Shown here: positions 6,212 through 8,071 of the stretch, one piece after another | How the letters are laid out: each line of letters starts with the position of its first letter | How positions within the stretch are numbered: the first letter of the stretch is position 1 | From: SAR324 cluster bacterium | GTDB lineage: Bacteria; SAR324; NAC60-12 | Assembly: GCA_028822475.1 (NCBI GenBank) | Contig: JAPKDT010000093.1 | Location: forward strand, 1 to 8,071 | Length of the DNA stretch: 8,071 bases | Direction: 5' to 3' | The notes under the pieces: generated by a model | Database searches by the model: none | What the model was told of the DNA's origin: nothing | What the model saw: the letters and a program-made list of their open reading frames with translations, nothing else | Position numbers and translations under genes: made by a program

Positions 6212-7980
6212 GCTTATCTGAAATAAAAGTCCCGGATATTGGTGATTTTCAGGATGTGGAAATTATCGAAATAATTTGTAAAATTGGCGATAAGGTTCTT
6301 CCGGAAGATCTTCTTATTTCTGTGGAAAGTGATAAAGCCACAATGGAAGTTCCTTCACCAACTGCTGGAGTTGTCCGTGAAATAAAGGTAAAAGTAGGTG
6401 ATAAAGTCTCTGCAGGAACATTGATTTTGAAAATGGAAGAGACTGAAATATCAACTGAAAAAAATAACAAGCAGTCAAATGAAAAAGTAGACTCTGCAGA
6501 GAAAAGTGTAGAATCAATGCCTGCTCCTGAAGCTGCTGAATCCTATTCCGGAAAAGCTGACATAAGCTGTGATGTGCTGGTGCTTGGTTCAGGACCCGGT
6601 GGTTACACTGCGGCATTTCGTGCAGCTGATCTGGGGCAGAACGTAGTTTTAGTGGAACGTTACAAGCGTATCGGTGGAGTGTGTTTAAATGTGGGTTGTA
6701 TACCGTCCAAAACTCTGCTCCATGCTGCAAAAGTAATCGATGAAACTGAGTCTATGAATGAACATGGGATTTCTTTTGGTAAACCAAAAATTAATCTGGA
6801 TCAACTTCGTGAATGGAAAAACGGAATTGTAAATCAACTGACCGCTGGTTTGAAAAGTCTGGCCAAACAACGCAAGGTACAAATCGTCAGTGGCGTTGGT
6901 GAGTTCGTGGATCAGAATCATCTTTGTGTCACTGATGCTGAAGCCAAAAAAAGCACGATACATTTTGAAAACGCAGTTATTGCCGCAGGTTCACAACCGG
7001 TTAAATTACCTTTCCTGCCGGAAGATCCACGTATCATTGATTCAACAGGTGCATTGGAACTGACTGCTATTCCCGAACATTTGCTGGTGATAGGTGGAGG
7101 CATAATTGGTCTGGAAATGGCCACTGTTTATCATGCACTGGGTTCTAAAATCACCATAGTGGAAATGCTCGACGGATTGATGACAGGTGCGGACCGTGAT
7201 ATTGTGCGTCCGTTTCAAAAGCGTATTTCAAAACAGTATGAAAATATCTGGCTGGAAACTAAAGTGACAAAAGTGGAAGCTCAGAAAAAAGGATTGAAAG
7301 TACATTTTGAAGGAAAAAATGCGCCGGAAAAACCACAGATGTTTGATCGAATTCTCAGCTCTGTGGGACGTACCCCAAATGGTTTGCGGATTGCTGCTGA
7401 AAAAGCCGGAGTTGCTGTAGATGATGGAGGTTTCATAAAGACTGACTCGCAAATGCGTACTAATGTCTCAAATATATTTGCAATAGGAGATATTGTTGGG
7501 CAGCCGATGTTGGCACACAAAGCAACTCACGAAGCAAAAGTCGCGGCAGAGGTTATTTCTGGAATGAAAAGTCATTTTGATGCCCGTACCATCCCCTCGG
7601 TGGCCTATACAGATCCAGAAGTCGCTTGGGCAGGAATTACGGAAGAGCAGGCCAAAAAAGAAGGTATTGCTTTTGGAAAAGGAAATTTCCCCTGGGCCGC
7701 AAGTGGGCGTAGTTTATGTCTGGGACGTAGTGAAGGAATGACCAAAGTTATTTTTGAAGAAGGCACTAAGCGTGTCATAGGTGTTGGAATTGTCGGACCA
7801 AATGCCGGTGATTTGATTGCAGAAGGTGTCCTGGCGATTGAGATGGGCTGTGATTCAGAGGATTTAGCTTCGACGATACATCCTCATCCTACACTTTCTG
7901 AAACCGTCGCCTTTGCTGCAGAGGCTTTTGAAGGTACGATCACTGATTTGTATCTTCCAAAAAAGAAAAAAAACAGTTAA
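6208..7980 (+). CDS. lpd: Dihydrolipoamide dehydrogenase (E3) with an N-terminal lipoyl domain
   Basis: E3 reoxidises the dihydrolipoyl arm of E2 using FAD and NAD+. At 590 residues it is about 115 longer than the usual 470 to 480-residue enzyme because of an N-terminal lipoyl domain (about 3 to 78, lipoyl lysine K43 in ESDKAT) and a charged linker (about 79 to 118). The flavoprotein part shows the FAD-binding GSGPGG (127 to 132), the redox-active disulfide C159/C164 in GGVCLNVGC, the NAD-binding GGGIIG (296 to 301), the second FAD motif FAIGDIV (424 to 430) and the catalytic pair H560 and E565 in HPHPTLSE. Lipoyl-bearing E3s are known from pyruvate dehydrogenase operons of Neisseria, Ralstonia and relatives. 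Linkage to aceE-aceF suggests dedication to this complex, though E3 is often shared with the 2-oxoglutarate and glycine systems. The C-terminus ends in a lysine-rich KKKKNS tail. No defect is seen. A copy lacking the lipoyl domain may exist elsewhere in the genome. Confidence 0.97.
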   Translation: MSLSEIKVPDIGDFQDVEIIEIICKIGDKVLPEDLLISVESDKATMEVPSPTAGVVREIKVKVGDKVSAGTLILKMEETEISTEKNNKQSNEKVDSAEKSVESMPAPEAAESYSGKADISCDVLVLGSGPGGYTAAFRAADLGQNVVLVERYKRIGGVCLNVGCIPSKTLLHAAKVIDETESMNEHGISFGKPKINLDQLREWKNGIVNQLTAGLKSLAKQRKVQIVSGVGEFVDQNHLCVTDAEAKKSTIHFENAVIAAGSQPVKLPFLPEDPRIIDSTGALELTAIPEHLLVIGGGIIGLEMATVYHALGSKITIVEMLDGLMTGADRDIVRPFQKRISKQYENIWLETKVTKVEAQKKGLKVHFEGKNAPEKPQMFDRILSSVGRTPNGLRIAAEKAGVAVDDGGFIKTDSQMRTNVSNIFAIGDIVGQPMLAHKATHEAKVAAEVISGMKSHFDARTIPSVAYTDPEVAWAGITEEQAKKEGIAFGKGNFPWAASGRSLCLGRSEGMTKVIFEEGTKRVIGVGIVGPNAGDLIAEGVLAIEMGCDSEDLASTIHPHPTLSETVAFAAEAFEGTITDLYLPKKKKNS

Positions 7981-8061
7981 GATAGTTAGTATCATCAGGA
8001 AAAATTTTGCTTTGATGTACTTAGAATAGATCTGGGAAAATTCATTTATTCAAAAAAACAC

Positions 8062-8067
8062 TTGACA
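8062..8067 (+). promoter_or_regulatory. Consensus -35 hexamer TTGACA at the window edge
   Basis: A perfect sigma-70 -35 sequence, preceded by an A-rich stretch, lies 82 bases beyond the lpd stop. The matching -10 would fall outside the window. It suggests that a separate + strand transcription unit starts just downstream. The 91 bases after lpd otherwise contain no gene and no convincing terminator. A single hexamer in AT-rich DNA is weak evidence. Confidence 0.25.
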
Positions 8068-8071
8068 AAAA

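Noticed and set aside
6314..6730. - strand open frame of 138 codons inside lpd, and similar ones inside aceE and aceF (for example 2964 to 3311 and 5608 to 5922)
   Set aside because: They are antisense shadows of strongly conserved coding sequence, with no ribosome sites and no recognisable domains.

Overview
The right-hand three quarters of this window (about 2175 to 7980) is a complete pyruvate dehydrogenase operon on the + strand: aceE (E1, homodimeric type), aceF (E2, dihydrolipoamide acetyltransferase with one lipoyl domain) and lpd (E3, dihydrolipoamide dehydrogenase carrying its own N-terminal lipoyl domain). The genes are packed tightly. aceE and aceF are 11 bases apart, with a strong Shine-Dalgarno sequence overlapping the aceE stop. 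aceF and lpd overlap through an ATGA junction. All catalytic residues that I can place are present, so the operon looks functional. Together the products convert pyruvate, CoA and NAD+ to acetyl-CoA, CO2 and NADH in the cytoplasm.

The left quarter holds two less familiar genes, divergently arranged. On the - strand (898 to 200) is a 232-residue protein that I do not firmly recognise. Its layout resembles the N-terminal and middle parts of the flagellar switch protein FliM without the C-terminal SPOA/FliN-like domain. On the + strand (about 1065 to 1895) is a very basic, probably exported protein that contains three tandem 28-residue repeats. I cannot name a family for it. The 166 bases between the two genes must carry both promoters if both starts are right. 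A perfect 14-base AT-rich palindrome lies next to the - strand start.

Non-coding stretches: 1 to 199 holds two small inverted repeats just beyond the - strand gene and no convincing gene. The 279 bases at 1896 to 2174 form the aceE leader, with one weak promoter candidate. The last 91 bases hold no clear terminator and end in a consensus -35 hexamer, TTGACA. I see no RNA gene, insertion sequence, CRISPR array or attachment site.

Organism: an AT-leaning Gram-negative-type bacterium. The combination of homodimeric AceE, AceF and a lipoyl-bearing Lpd in one operon is typical of Gamma- and Betaproteobacteria and of some other lineages that share this gene set. The sequence alone does not let me name a genus. 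Most of the window is ordinary core metabolism; the less explained content is in the first 1.9 kb.
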